Below are positions 34,917 through 43,784 of a stretch of DNA of 64,000 nucleotides, one piece after another. Under the pieces are notes generated by a model. The model saw only the letters and a list, made by a program, of their open reading frames with translations. It ran no database searches and was not told the DNA's origin. The DNA is from Comamonadaceae bacterium ALPHA2B (GTDB lineage Bacteria; Pseudomonadota; Gammaproteobacteria; Burkholderiales; Burkholderiaceae_C). Positions within the stretch are counted from its first letter, which is position 1, and the number at the start of each line of letters is the position of its first letter. The stretch is from assembly GCA_005503065.1 (NCBI GenBank), contig SCOE01000001.1:124001-188000 (forward strand), in the 5' to 3' direction. The position numbers and the translations under genes are program-made.

Positions 34917-35906
34917 TCAGTACAGCCCGAGCTCGCGGGCCTGCAGGCGCGCGAGCCCCAGCAGCGCGTCGGTGAAGGGCGTCGGCAGGCCCACGCCCTG
35001 GCCCAGCTCGCGCACCGCACCCACCAGGGCGTCGAGTTCGACCGGGCGGCCGGCCTCCACGTCCTGCAGCATCGAGGTCTTGAAGGCACCGAGCTTGCGC
35101 GTGACGGCATGGCGGTCCTCCGGGCTGTCGGCGATCGGCACGCCGATGCGCGCGCCGATCTCCCTGGCTTCGAGCATCACGGTGGAGATGAACCCGCGCA
35201 CCAGGTCGTCGCCCAGGATCCTGTCGGTGGTGGCCCCGGTCAACGCGCTGATGGGGTTCACGGTCATGTTGCCCCAGAGCTTGTACCAGACGTCCTTCTG
35301 GATCTGCGGCGACACGGTGGCCTGGATGCCGCCCTGCACCAGCATGGCGGCCAGCTTCTGCACGCGGGGGGTCGCCTCGCCCGAGGGCTCGCCCAGGATC
35401 AGGCCGTGGCCGAAGTGGTGGCGCACGATGCCCGGGCCATCGAGCGAGCAGCTCGCATGCACCACGCCGCCGATGACGTGGCGCGCGGGGATGGCGGCGG
35501 CGATGCGCCCGTCCGGGTCGACGGCCGTCAGGCGCCGCCCGGCCAGCGGGCCGCCGAAGCCGCCCTCCAGGAACCACCAGGGCACGCCGTTCATGGCCGT
35601 CAGCACGACGGTGTCGGGGCCGAGCAGCGGGCCGATGCGCTCGGCCACCGCGGCCAGCGCCGGCGCCTTCACCGCGACGACGACCAGGTCCTGCGGGCCG
35701 AGCGCGGCCGGGTCGTCCACCGCATGCACCGGCACGTGCGTGCGCGTCTCGCCCCCCTCGGCCTTGCGCACGATGGCCAGGCCGTCCCGTTGCAGCGCCG
35801 CCAGCGTCGCGCCGCGTGCCACCGCGTTCACGCGGGCGCCGGCCTGTGCCAGCCCGGCGGCGATCCAGCCGCCGATGGCGCCCGCGCCGTAGATACAGAT
35901 CTTCAT
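34917..35906 (-). CDS. PanE/ApbA-type 2-dehydropantoate reductase family protein
   Basis: The protein is 329 residues. It has an N-terminal NADP-binding fold (MKICIYGAGAIGGWIAAGLAQ) and the catalytic-lysine segment VVAVKAPAL. The C-terminal ApbA domain contains DVWYKLWGNMTVNPISALTG, which carries the lysine and asparagine of the active site. Family members reduce ketopantoate, but many catabolic paralogues reduce other 2-keto acids. Its place among a dehydratase, an aldolase and a binding protein suggests a catabolic role rather than coenzyme A synthesis. Confidence 0.85.
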   Translation of the reverse strand: MKICIYGAGAIGGWIAAGLAQAGARVNAVARGATLAALQRDGLAIVRKAEGGETRTHVPVHAVDDPAALGPQDLVVVAVKAPALAAVAERIGPLLGPDTVVLTAMNGVPWWFLEGGFGGPLAGRRLTAVDPDGRIAAAIPARHVIGGVVHASCSLDGPGIVRHHFGHGLILGEPSGEATPRVQKLAAMLVQGGIQATVSPQIQKDVWYKLWGNMTVNPISALTGATTDRILGDDLVRGFISTVMLEAREIGARIGVPIADSPEDRHAVTRKLGAFKTSMLQDVEAGRPVELDALVGAVRELGQGVGLPTPFTDALLGLARLQARELGLY

Positions 35907-35911
35907 AGGAA

Positions 35912-35964
35912 AAAGTGGCTGCAGCGCCCGCGCAGCAAGCGCGAGCAGCTATGAAAAACGTAGC
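35912..35964 (+). repeat. 53-bp dispersed repeat, copy 5
   Basis: This is an intergenic copy between the PanE-like and class II aldolase genes. It begins AAAGTGGCTGCAGCGCCCGC and ends with the hairpin GCTATGAAAAACGTAGC. Confidence 0.75.
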
Positions 35965-35979
35965 AAAACGATGGGGCGC

Positions 35980-36774
35980 TCAGGCCCGGTACCCGGTGTC
36001 GATCCGGTCCACCTGGCGCACCAGCGCGTCGAACACGTCCTGGCCGGCGCCGTGGTTGGGGTTGAACTGCAGCGCGTCGCGCGTGCAGCGCTCGGCGATC
36101 GCCTCGCTCACGGGGATGGGACGGCCCATCGACAGCGTGGCCATCTGGATCTCGCAGGCGCGCTGCAGCGTCCAGAGGATGGCGAAGGTCTGCGGCAGCG
36201 TGTGGCCCCAGGCCAGCAGGCCGTGGTTGCGCAGGATCACCGCGTTGCGGTTCCCGATGCTCTTGAGCAGGCGCGGCCCTTCGTCGGCATGGATCGTGAT
36301 GCCCTCGAAGTCGTGGTACGCCACCATGCCGTGCAGCTGCGCGGTGTAGAAGTTGGTCTGTTGCAGCCCGCCCTCGAGGCAGGCCACGGCCACGCCGGCG
36401 GTGGTGTGGGTGTGCATCACGCAGTGCGCGCCCTCCAGCCCGTCGTGGATGGCGGCATGCACCGTGAAACCGGCCGGGTTGACGGGGTGCGTGGAGCCGT
36501 CGAGCACCCGGCCTGCGAGGTCGATCTTGACCAGGTTGCTGGCCGTGACCTCGCTGTAGTGCAGCCCGAAGGGGTTGATGAGGAACTGCTTCTCGCCACC
36601 CGTCACGCTGTCGGGCAGCCGCACCGTGATGTGGTTGTAGATCATCTCCGTCCAGCCCAGCATCGCGAAGATGCGGTAGCAGGCCGCCAGCTGCACGCGG
36701 GCCGCGCGCTCGTCGGGGTGGATGGACGGATGGACCAGCGCCGCGGACGATGCTGGGGTGGCGAGGGGGTTCAT
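35980..36774 (-). CDS. Class II aldolase/adducin family protein
   Basis: The protein is 264 residues from the ATG at 36774, which has AAAGGA upstream. An ATG at 36798 would add eight residues but lacks a ribosome site. It shows the zinc-site histidines of the family in CVMHTHTTAG (His121, His123) and a later His in RNHGLLAWG, plus MIYNHITVRLP and FLINPFG near the N-terminus. Members are fuculose-phosphate-type aldolases or decarboxylase-like enzymes. Its neighbours point to degradation of a hydroxylated acid, but the substrate is unknown. Confidence 0.87.
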   Translation of the reverse strand: MNPLATPASSAALVHPSIHPDERAARVQLAACYRIFAMLGWTEMIYNHITVRLPDSVTGGEKQFLINPFGLHYSEVTASNLVKIDLAGRVLDGSTHPVNPAGFTVHAAIHDGLEGAHCVMHTHTTAGVAVACLEGGLQQTNFYTAQLHGMVAYHDFEGITIHADEGPRLLKSIGNRNAVILRNHGLLAWGHTLPQTFAILWTLQRACEIQMATLSMGRPIPVSEAIAERCTRDALQFNPNHGAGQDVFDALVRQVDRIDTGYRA

Positions 36775-36810
36775 GGCGATGGAGTTCCTTTGTTGCATCT
36801 GCCGCTCGCC

Positions 36811-36850
36811 CTGAGCCTGTCGAAGGGCTTCGACAGGCTCAGCCCGAACG
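36811..36850. repeat. GAGCCTGTCGAAG palindrome, intact copy
   Basis: CTGAGCCTGTCGAAG and its exact reverse complement CTTCGACAGGCTCAG are separated by GG (36811-36842), followed by CCCGAACGG. The two 15-bp arms form a very stable hairpin. It lies between the Bug-type binding protein gene and the aldolase gene on the same strand, where it could act as a transcript stabiliser or attenuator. Confidence 0.85.
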
Positions 36851-36858
36851 GACGGGGG

Positions 36859-37845
36859 TCAGCCCTCCGCCGTGAAGCCGACCTGTTTCACGATCGGCGC
36901 CCACTTGGCGGTGTCTTTCTTGATCAGCTCGGCCAGCTCGCCCGGCGTGGACGACATGGCCTCCAGGCCGAAGGTGCCCAGGCCGTCGATGACGTCCTTC
37001 TGCGCCAGCGCGTTCTTCATCGCGTTGTTCACGCGCAGCACCACGTCCGAAGACGCCTTGGCCGGCAGGAAGAAGGCGAACCATTCGCTGTGCGCCATGT
37101 CGATGCCCTGCTCCTTGAGCGTGGGCACGTCCGGCGCAAAGCGGCTGCGCTTCTCGCCCGAAACGCTGAGGATGCGCACCTTGCCGGTCGAGAGGTGTTG
37201 CGTGATGTCGCCGATCGGGCCCGAGACGGCCGAGATGTTGCCGCCGAGCAGGTCCAGCATCGCCGGCTGGGTGCCGCGGTAGGCGGCATGCTTGAGTTCG
37301 ACGTCCCCGCTCTTGCCGATCAGCGCGCCGACGAAGTGCGGCGTGGAGCCGGCCGCGGGCGAGCCGAAGTTGGCGCCCGCCGGGTTGGCCTTGGCCCAGG
37401 CGAGGAACTCCTTGATCGACTTCACGCTGGCCGGGACCGCAGGGCCGACGGCGAAGCCGAAGTCGAACACGCAGCCGACGGTCACCGGCGTCAGGTCGGC
37501 CACCGGGTCGTACGGCAGCTTCTTGTAGATGTGGGGGTAGATCGTGAGCATCGACGTCGGCGTCTGCAGGATCGTCGCCCCGTCGGCGGGCCGGCCCTTG
37601 ACGTAGCCGATGGCGATCTGGCCTCCGGCGCCGGTGCGGTTTTCCACCACCACCGCCTTGGCGTAGTCGGGCTGCATCTTCTGCGCCACCCGGCGGCAGA
37701 TGGTGTCGGAGGTGCCGCCGGCCGCGAAGCCGGTGACGATGGTGGCGGTCTCGATGCCGGCCTGGGCGAAGGCCTGCTGGCCGAGGCCGGCGAGCAGGGC
37801 GGATGCGCCCGTGGTCTGCAGCAGTTGGCGGCGGTTGAAGTTCAT
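36859..37845 (-). CDS. Bug-family (tripartite tricarboxylate) substrate-binding protein
   Basis: The protein is 328 residues. An RRQLL-type signal sequence (MNFNRRQLLQTTGASALLAG) ends AFA-QA and looks twin-arginine-like. The mature part has the Bug pattern: TIVTGFAAGGTSDTICR, VVVENRTGAGGQIAIGYV, PYDPVADLTPVT, PAAGSTPHFVGALI and VPTLKEQG. Bug proteins bind organic acids in the periplasm and usually feed a TctAB membrane pair, which is not encoded nearby. It probably serves the sugar-acid-like pathway encoded around it. Confidence 0.9.
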   Translation of the reverse strand: MNFNRRQLLQTTGASALLAGLGQQAFAQAGIETATIVTGFAAGGTSDTICRRVAQKMQPDYAKAVVVENRTGAGGQIAIGYVKGRPADGATILQTPTSMLTIYPHIYKKLPYDPVADLTPVTVGCVFDFGFAVGPAVPASVKSIKEFLAWAKANPAGANFGSPAAGSTPHFVGALIGKSGDVELKHAAYRGTQPAMLDLLGGNISAVSGPIGDITQHLSTGKVRILSVSGEKRSRFAPDVPTLKEQGIDMAHSEWFAFFLPAKASSDVVLRVNNAMKNALAQKDVIDGLGTFGLEAMSSTPGELAELIKKDTAKWAPIVKQVGFTAEG

Positions 37846-37873
37846 GGCGGACGCTCCTCGGGAGTGTTCTGAA

Positions 37874-39628
37874 TCAGGATTCGTCCCGCAGCCAGGTCAC
37901 GGCGCCCGAGTGGGTCACCGCGCCCTGGTGCGCCGGACGGACGGAGAGCGCGTATTTTTCCAGCAGCCCACCGTGCGGCACCCCCGCGTTTACACCGCCT
38001 TTTTCGTTCAATCGCATCACTATCTGCTCGGCCGTCAGGTCCACCGAGATCGACCGGGCGCCCGCCGTGGCGTCGATCGACACCATGTCGCCGTCGCGCA
38101 GCGCCGCGATCGGCCCGCCGGCCGCCGCTTCGGGCCCGGCATAGCCGATGCACAGGCCGCGCGTGGCGCCCGAGAAGCGCCCGTCGGTCAGCAGCGCCAC
38201 CTTGTCGCCCATGCCCTGGCCGTAGAGCAGGGCGGTGATGCCCAGCATCTCGCGCATGCCAGGGCTGCCCTTGGGCCCCTCGTTGCGGATCACGATCACG
38301 TCGCCGGCCTGGTAGCGCATGGCCTGCACGGCCGCCTGCGCCTCTTCCTCCGACTCGAACACCCGCGCCGGCCCGCGGTGCACCAGCGTCTTCAGGCCCG
38401 CCGTCTTGAGCAGCGCGCCCTCGGGGCACAGGTTGCCCTTGAGCACGGCCAGCCCGCCGTCGCGCGTGATCGGCTCGCCGGCGCGGCGCACCACGCGGCC
38501 GTCCGGGTCGTTGGCGCCGGCCACTTCCTCGGCCAGCGTGCGGCCGGTGAAGGTGAGCGCATCGCCGTGCAGGAAGCCCTGCGCCAGCAACGTGCGCAGG
38601 ATCACGCCCGCCCCGCCGATGTAGTACACGTCACGCGCCAGGTACTTGCCGCCGGGGCGCAGGTCGGCGATGAGCGGCGTGCGCGCGAAGACCTCCGCCA
38701 CGTCGTCGAGGTGGAACTTCACCCCCGCCTCGTGTGCGATGGCCGGCAGGTGCAGCGCGGCGTTGGTCGAGCCGCCCGTGGCCGACACCACGGCGCAGGC
38801 GTTTTCCAGTGCCTTGCGGGTGACGATGTCGCGCGGCAGCGGGCCGCCGCCGGTCGCGCTGGCGAACACCGCCTGCATGAGCTGCTTGGCGGCGCGGCGC
38901 ATCAGCGGCGCCCGCTCGCTGAACACGGCCGGCACCATGCTCGAGCCGATCGGCGCCAGGCCCAGCGCCTCGCTCACCATGCCCATGGTGTTGGCGGTGA
39001 ACTGGCCGGCGCAGGCCCCTGCGGTGGGCAGGCAGGCCTGGCTCATCGCCTCCAGGTCGCGCTCGGTGGCGGTGCCGGCCAGCACCTGGCCGATGGTCTC
39101 GTAGGTGTCGACCACGTTCAGGTCGCGCCCGTCGGGGCCCGGCATCTGCCCCGGCAGCGCCGAGCCGCCGTGCACGAACACCGAGGGCACATTGCAGCGC
39201 ACCATGCCCATCATCAGGCCCGGCAGGTTCTTGTCGCAGGCGCCGATGGCGAAGATGCCGTCCCACTGGTGGCCACGCACCGACGCCTCGACGCTGTCCG
39301 CGATCAGCTCGCGCGAGATGAGCGAGAAGCGCATGCCCGAATGCGCCATCGTGAGGCCGTCGCTCACCGACACCACCGGGCACTCGTGCGGCGTGCCGCC
39401 GCCGGCGTAGATGCCGGTCTTGGCGTGCTGCGCCTGGTCGCGCAGGTTGAGGTTGCACGGGCTCATTTCGCCGCCGGTATGGAACACGCCGATGTGCGGG
39501 CGCGCAATGTCTTCGTCGTCCTGGCCCAGCGCGTGCAGGAAGCTGCGCGTGGTCGCGCGGATGGTGCCGCGGCGGATGATTTCGGAGCGGAAGCCCGGGG
39601 CGGCGGGATCGGTGAGGCGCGTGGTCAT
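37874..39628 (-). CDS. IlvD/Edd-family dehydratase
   Basis: The protein is 584 residues, full length for the family. Three cysteines fit a [2Fe-2S] cluster: Cys58 (MSPCNLNL), Cys131 (GACDKNLPG) and Cys206 (GACAGQFTANTM). GGSTNAALHLPAIAHE and RNEGPKGSPGM are further signatures. The family includes dihydroxy-acid dehydratase (isoleucine/valine synthesis) and sugar-acid dehydratases. The context (aldolase, PanE-like reductase, Bug protein, exporter) suggests a catabolic paralogue rather than the biosynthetic ilvD, but the sequence alone does not settle it. Confidence 0.85.
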   Translation of the reverse strand: MTTRLTDPAAPGFRSEIIRRGTIRATTRSFLHALGQDDEDIARPHIGVFHTGGEMSPCNLNLRDQAQHAKTGIYAGGGTPHECPVVSVSDGLTMAHSGMRFSLISRELIADSVEASVRGHQWDGIFAIGACDKNLPGLMMGMVRCNVPSVFVHGGSALPGQMPGPDGRDLNVVDTYETIGQVLAGTATERDLEAMSQACLPTAGACAGQFTANTMGMVSEALGLAPIGSSMVPAVFSERAPLMRRAAKQLMQAVFASATGGGPLPRDIVTRKALENACAVVSATGGSTNAALHLPAIAHEAGVKFHLDDVAEVFARTPLIADLRPGGKYLARDVYYIGGAGVILRTLLAQGFLHGDALTFTGRTLAEEVAGANDPDGRVVRRAGEPITRDGGLAVLKGNLCPEGALLKTAGLKTLVHRGPARVFESEEEAQAAVQAMRYQAGDVIVIRNEGPKGSPGMREMLGITALLYGQGMGDKVALLTDGRFSGATRGLCIGYAGPEAAAGGPIAALRDGDMVSIDATAGARSISVDLTAEQIVMRLNEKGGVNAGVPHGGLLEKYALSVRPAHQGAVTHSGAVTWLRDES

Positions 39629-39685
39629 CGGGCTGGCGTATCGGCTGGCGAGAAAGGTGGGGGGGAATGAAGGAAGGCGTCGGGC

Positions 39686-40156
39686 TCAGAACATGGTGTT
39701 GGTGTTGGCGGCCTTCTCCGGGATCGGCTGGACGACGTCCCAGTGCTCGACGATCTTGCCGTTCTCGAGCCGGAAGATGTCCACGATGGCGTTGCCCCGC
39801 GTGCCGGGCTCGCGCACGGCATGCACGTGCAGGATCACGTGGTCGCCGTCGACGAAGCTGCGCTTGATCTCGCTGTGCGACTTCGGAAACTTCTCGCGCA
39901 GGAAGTTGACGAACTGGCGAAAGCCCTCGGGCCCGTCCGGCGCCGTGGGGTTGTGCTGCACGTAGCGCGTGCCGAGGTATTGCAGGGCCGCGTCGGCGTC
40001 CTTCTGGTTCAGGCCCTTCTCGTAGAAGGCCAGCACCGCCTGGCGGTTGGCTTCCTGCTGCGTGCTGCCCGTGGGGCGTGCGGACCCCATCGGCGCGCAG
40101 GCCGCGAGGGCCAAGGCGGCGGTGGCGAGAAGGGCGGCGAGGCGTGTGCGTGCCAT
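39686..40156 (-). CDS. SnoaL-like lipoprotein
   Basis: The protein is 156 residues with a lipobox (LAAC, Cys20) and then a single SnoaL/NTF2-like domain: NRQAVLAFYEKGLNQKDADAAL, YVQHNPTAPDGPEGFRQFV, DGDHVILHVHAV and IVDIFRLENGKIVEHWDVVQPIP. Such domains bind small hydrophobic or aromatic molecules, and some are cyclases or isomerases. The start at 40156 follows CGGAGAT, and an ATG at 40174 would place the lipobox too deep. It directly follows hpaI, so it may handle a pathway intermediate in the periplasm. Confidence 0.83.
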   Translation of the reverse strand: MARTRLAALLATAALALAACAPMGSARPTGSTQQEANRQAVLAFYEKGLNQKDADAALQYLGTRYVQHNPTAPDGPEGFRQFVNFLREKFPKSHSEIKRSFVDGDHVILHVHAVREPGTRGNAIVDIFRLENGKIVEHWDVVQPIPEKAANTNTMF

Positions 40157-40173
40157 GGGGAGATCTCCGTGCA

Positions 40174-40995
40174 TCAGTAGCTGTTCGGCCCGGCAGCGGG
40201 CGCGGTCTTGTATTTGGCCAGCAGTTGCCTGGCCGCGGCCGTCAGCAGGATGGTGTCGACGCCCACGGCGACGAACAGCGCCCCGGCATCGAGCCATTTG
40301 CGCGCCTGCTCCTCGGTGGTGGACAGGATGCCTGGCGCCTTGCCGGCCTTCAGGATGCGGGCGATGCCGTCGGCGATCGCGGCCTGCACCTCCGGGTGGC
40401 CAGGGTTGCCCACGTGGCCCATCGAGGCCGACAGGTCGGCCGGGCCGATGAACACGCCGTCCACGCCGGGCGTGGCGGCGATGGCGTCGAGGTTCTTCAT
40501 CGCTTCCACCGTCTCGGCCTGCACCAGCAGGCAGGTCTGGGCGTTGGCCTCGTGCAGGTACTGCGGGTAGGCCTGCCAGCGCGAGGCGCGCGCGAGCGCA
40601 CTGCCCATGCCGCGGATGCCTTCGGGCGGGTAGCGCATGGCCTGCACCAGCTGCGCGGCCTGCGCGGCGGTGTCGACCATCGGGACCAGGATCGTCTGCG
40701 CGCCGACGTCGAGCACCTGCTTGATGAGCACCGTCTCGCCGACCGGCACGCGCACGATGGGGTGCGAGCGCGTCGCGTCGGGCGGCAGCGCGGATGTCGC
40801 GCTGGCGATGCCCTGGAGCTGCGCCAGTATCGAGCGCACGTCGTTGGGTGCATGCTCGCCGTCGACCAGCAGCCAGTCGTAGCCGGTCCCGGCCAGCATC
40901 TCGGTCGCGTAGCCGTCGGCCAGGCCGACCCACAGGCCGATCTGGGGCTGCCGGGCGGCGATGGCTTGCTTGAAGGTGTTGGTGGGGGTCTTCAT
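40174..40995 (-). CDS. hpaI: 4-hydroxy-2-oxoheptanedioate aldolase
   Basis: The protein is 273 residues of the HpcH/HpaI class II aldolase family. It has [34 protein letters not shown], the metal-ligand Glu in [18 protein letters not shown] and the Asp in [17 protein letters not shown]. It cleaves 4-hydroxy-2-oxoheptanedioate to pyruvate and succinate semialdehyde, the last step of homoprotocatechuate degradation. Its neighbour hpaH produces the substrate. A divalent metal is required in the family. Confidence 0.9.
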   Translation of the reverse strand: MKTPTNTFKQAIAARQPQIGLWVGLADGYATEMLAGTGYDWLLVDGEHAPNDVRSILAQLQGIASATSALPPDATRSHPIVRVPVGETVLIKQVLDVGAQTILVPMVDTAAQAAQLVQAMRYPPEGIRGMGSALARASRWQAYPQYLHEANAQTCLLVQAETVEAMKNLDAIAATPGVDGVFIGPADLSASMGHVGNPGHPEVQAAIADGIARILKAGKAPGILSTTEEQARKWLDAGALFVAVGVDTILLTAAARQLLAKYKTAPAAGPNSY

Positions 40996-41009
40996 GCGGC
41001 TCTGTTGTT

Positions 41010-41810
41010 TCAGACGAACTTGAACTCGAAGCGTCCGAGCCGTCCGTAATCGGCATCGAACACGTCGCCGCGCTTCGCGGCCACGGGCCGTGTGAAGGAC
41101 CCCGCCAGCACCACCTGCCCAGGCAGCAGGGCCTCGCCCCAGGGCGCGAGCTTGCGCGCGAGCCATGCGACGCCGATGGCCGGGTGCCCCTGCACGCCGG
41201 CGGCCAGGCCGGTCTCTTCGACGGCGCCGTTCTGGCGCAGGATGGCGCCGCACCAGGGCAGGTCGACCTCGCCGGGCCGCACGCGCTCGCCACCCAGCAC
41301 GATGCCGGCGTTGGCGGCGTTGTCGGAGATGGTGTCGAACACTTTGCGCATGACCTTGGTGTGGCGGTCGAACTGCTCGATGCGCGCGTCGATGATCTCG
41401 ATGGCAGGCTGCACGTATTCGGTGGCGGCGAGCACATCGTCCACGGTGACGGCCTCGCCCTCGAGGCGAGACCTCAGGATGAAGGCGAGTTCCACCTCCA
41501 CGCGCGGCGCGATGAAGCGCTCGGTGGGAATGTCGCCGGGCGCGAAGAACATGTCGTCCAGCAGCGTGCCGTAGTCGGGCTCGTCGATCTGGCTGGCGAT
41601 CTGCATGGCGCGCGACGTGAGCCCGATCTTGTGGCCCTTCACGGTGCGGCCCTCGGCCAGCTTGGTCGTCACCCAGGCGCGCGAGATGGCGTAACCGTCT
41701 TCCACGGTCATGCCGGGGAAGCGCTTGGAGAAGTGCTCGACCTGCACGCGCGACCGCTCGCTGGCGTGGAGTTCGGCCGCAAGTTGTTCGATGACGTCGG
41801 ACGGGAGCAT
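41010..41810 (-). CDS. hpaH: 2-oxo-hept-4-ene-1,7-dioate hydratase
   Basis: The protein is 266 residues. It matches the MhpD/HpaH hydratase pattern: [56 protein letters not shown] with the metal-ligand glutamates, and [10 protein letters not shown]. It adds water to the dienoate formed after decarboxylation by HpaG, giving the HpaI substrate. It lies between hpaF (6 bp) and hpaI (14 bp), so the three are co-transcribed. Confidence 0.92.
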   Translation of the reverse strand: MLPSDVIEQLAAELHASERSRVQVEHFSKRFPGMTVEDGYAISRAWVTTKLAEGRTVKGHKIGLTSRAMQIASQIDEPDYGTLLDDMFFAPGDIPTERFIAPRVEVELAFILRSRLEGEAVTVDDVLAATEYVQPAIEIIDARIEQFDRHTKVMRKVFDTISDNAANAGIVLGGERVRPGEVDLPWCGAILRQNGAVEETGLAAGVQGHPAIGVAWLARKLAPWGEALLPGQVVLAGSFTRPVAAKRGDVFDADYGRLGRFEFKFV

Positions 41811-41816
41811 CGGGGG

Positions 41817-42224
41817 TCAGGCCTTGTTGAAAAGGGGATGCAGGTTACTGTGCTTGCCGTCGTAGACCTGTCCCAGGCTTTCGTCGATCTGCAGGGTGCA
41901 GCCCATGAGCTGCGTGTCGAATATCGGGTCGAAATGGGCTTTCACGCCCGCCAGCAGGGCGTCTCCAGCTCTCTTTTTGATAGCGTCGGAGCGGCCTGCG
42001 CCCATGCGCAGGTTCAGGTACACGAAGGCGTAGTCGGCCTTGCCGTCGGCCACCGCATGGTGCGCGGCCGGAAAGGCCAGCACCCGGGTGCCCCCGGTCG
42101 GGAAGACCTGGCGGCCGTCCTCGTCGCGCTGTTCGAGCATCGTGTCGGCCAGCCGGCGGCACAGCGCCGTCATGTCGGTGCGGGCGTCGAGGTTGGGGGT
42201 GTAGAGGATGACGAGGTGGGGCAT
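41817..42224 (-). CDS. hpaF: 5-carboxymethyl-2-hydroxymuconate delta-isomerase
   Basis: The protein is 135 residues, close to the usual 125-130. It begins [12 protein letters not shown], so Pro2 (the catalytic base of the tautomerase-like CHMI family) is in place after Met removal. [17 protein letters not shown], followed by KAHFDPIF and a C-terminal LHPLFNK, follows the family pattern. It isomerises 5-carboxymethyl-2-hydroxymuconate to the keto form for HpaG. A pair of long palindromes separates it from hpaD upstream. Confidence 0.9.
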   Translation of the reverse strand: MPHLVILYTPNLDARTDMTALCRRLADTMLEQRDEDGRQVFPTGGTRVLAFPAAHHAVADGKADYAFVYLNLRMGAGRSDAIKKRAGDALLAGVKAHFDPIFDTQLMGCTLQIDESLGQVYDGKHSNLHPLFNKA

Positions 42225-42252
42225 GACTGCTTACCGTCCGGGCGCGCGCGCC

Positions 42253-42490
42253 GTGGATGGGGGCCTGGGGCGCGGGCTCATGGTGGGGCGGTCGGCTGCG
42301 CCGACTTCCTTGCGGTGCTCGCGAAGCCGGGCCGCGGCAGAACTCGCTGCGTTCACTCCGTTCACTCCGCTCAGACAGCTGCCGCGAGTCAGTTCACGAA
42401 GCGTGCCCTGTCCTTCGGCAGGGCACGCGCCCGGCTTCGCTGCGCTCCTCAGCGCCCCACAAATCGCCCGCGCCCCAGGCCCCCATCCAC
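42253..42490. repeat. Long palindromic element A between hpaF and hpaD
   Basis: A 24-bp arm at 42253-42276 is exactly complementary to 42467-42490. The 190-bp core contains a second hairpin at about 42402-42426 (GTGCCCTGTCC... GGCAGGGCAC) and a duplicated TTCACTCCG. About 180 bp of the core is repeated in inverted orientation in element B. No coding capacity or transposase is present. Confidence 0.85.
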
Positions 42491-42560
42491 GACGCGTGGA
42501 AAGGCTGGTGGTGCATCGTTGACCGTGGGGGATCGACGGCGGTCGTTCAACCCGAGCGCA

Positions 42561-42798
42561 GGACCGGGCCCCGGCATGGGGGCGGTGGCGCGCCTGTGGA
42601 GCGCCGAGAAGCGCAGGGTGGCCGGGCTGCATGCCTGCCGAAGGACAGGCATGCTTCGTGATCTGACTCGGCGCAGCTGTCTGAGCGGAGTGAACGCAGC
42701 GAGTTCTGCGCCGGCCCGGCCATCCGAGCATCGCAGGGCAGTCGGCGCAGCCGACCGCTCCACCGAAGCGCCGCCGCCCCCATGCCGGGGCCCGGTCC
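42561..42798. repeat. Long palindromic element B between hpaF and hpaD
   Basis: A 25-bp arm at 42561-42585 is exactly complementary to 42774-42798. Read on the minus strand, the core follows element A in the same order: GGTCGGCTGCGCCGAC, CAGAACTCGCTGCGTTCACT, CTCAGACAGCTG, then a CCTGTCCTTCGGCAGG hairpin. The different terminal arms show that A and B have separate ends but share a core. Together they fill most of the 600-bp gap, in which I see no gene. Confidence 0.85.
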
Positions 42799-42823
42799 GG
42801 ACCAACAGAAACGGCAGCAACTT

Positions 42824-43747
42824 TCACAACCGCGACACCGCCTGAAACCCATCAGCACTCGACGCCTGCGCTTTCGGCACAGCCCGCCCATCCTGCGGCG
42901 TCACCGGCAGCACCACGTTGATCTGCCCCGTCCCCGACGAGCCGAAGTACGGCGTCACCACCTCCGCCCGACCGTCGTAGGCCGACCAGCCCAGCGCCCC
43001 CAGCAGCATGGCCGTGTCGTGCATGAAGCCTTCGCCGTGCCCCTTCACCGCGTACTCTGGCAGCATGGCGCAGAAGTCGGCCCACTCGCCGTCCTCCCAC
43101 ATCTTCACCACATCATGGTCCATGCGTTCGAGCAGCGGGCTCCAGATGCGGTCGGCGAACTGCGGCGCCAGGCCGTTCTGCGCGAAGCGGTGCGACATCG
43201 ACCCGCTGGCGAAGAAGGCCACCGTGCCGTCGTAGTGGTCTTCCACCGCGCGGCGCATCGCCCAGCCCAGGCGCGCGCTGTCGTTGAGGTAGTGGCTCGT
43301 GCACAGGGCCGACACGCAGATCGCCTTGAAGTGCAGGTCCTCGTTCATGTAGCGCATCGGCACCAGCGTGCCGTACTCCGGGCCCAGCGTCGTCGCGTCG
43401 TGCGCCAGCGTCTCCACGCCCCATTCGTTGCACGCCTGCGCCAGCAGCTTGCCCAGCCGCGGGTTGCCCGGGATCTCGTAGGGCATGTTGCTGATGAAGT
43501 GCGGCAGCTCGTTGCTGGAGTACACGCCCTTGAAGTGCGGCGCGCAGTTCAAGTGGTAGCTGGCGTTGACCAGCCAGTGCGTGTCGAACACCACGATGGT
43601 GTCCACGCCCAGTTCGCGGCAACGGCGGCCGATCTCCTTGAGCCCGTCGATGGCGGCCTGCCGGCTGCCCTTGCGCGGGCCGTCGAGCTCGCTCAGGTAC
43701 AGCGACGGCACGTGGGTGATCTTGGCGGCGAGTGCGAGCCTACCCAT
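42824..43747 (-). CDS. hpaD: 3,4-dihydroxyphenylacetate 2,3-dioxygenase
   Basis: The protein is 307 residues. It is a class III (LigB-type) extradiol dioxygenase: the start GRLALAAKITHVPSLYLSE has His12 in the iron-ligand position, and DTHWLVNASYHLNC, GTLVPMRYMN and ASGSMSHRFAQNG follow the family. It opens the ring of homoprotocatechuate next to the hydroxyls, giving the semialdehyde that HpaE oxidises. GAGGAGG lies eight bases before the ATG at 43747, so that start is preferred over 43756. Confidence 0.92.
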   Translation of the reverse strand: MGRLALAAKITHVPSLYLSELDGPRKGSRQAAIDGLKEIGRRCRELGVDTIVVFDTHWLVNASYHLNCAPHFKGVYSSNELPHFISNMPYEIPGNPRLGKLLAQACNEWGVETLAHDATTLGPEYGTLVPMRYMNEDLHFKAICVSALCTSHYLNDSARLGWAMRRAVEDHYDGTVAFFASGSMSHRFAQNGLAPQFADRIWSPLLERMDHDVVKMWEDGEWADFCAMLPEYAVKGHGEGFMHDTAMLLGALGWSAYDGRAEVVTPYFGSSGTGQINVVLPVTPQDGRAVPKAQASSADGFQAVSRL

Positions 43748-43784
43748 GGCGAGCACCTCCTCGGTTTGCGAGCTTGCCCATCGG

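Noticed and set aside
41967-41984. Another copy of the 53-bp repeat inside hpaF (AGCTCTCTTTTTGATAGC).
   Set aside because: Only the hairpin end is similar. The rest does not match, and the protein has normal length here, so it is probably chance.
42225-42823. A small gene in the 600-bp gap between hpaF and hpaD.
   Set aside because: Several frames are open on both strands, but all follow the palindromic repeats, and none has a ribosome site or protein-like composition.
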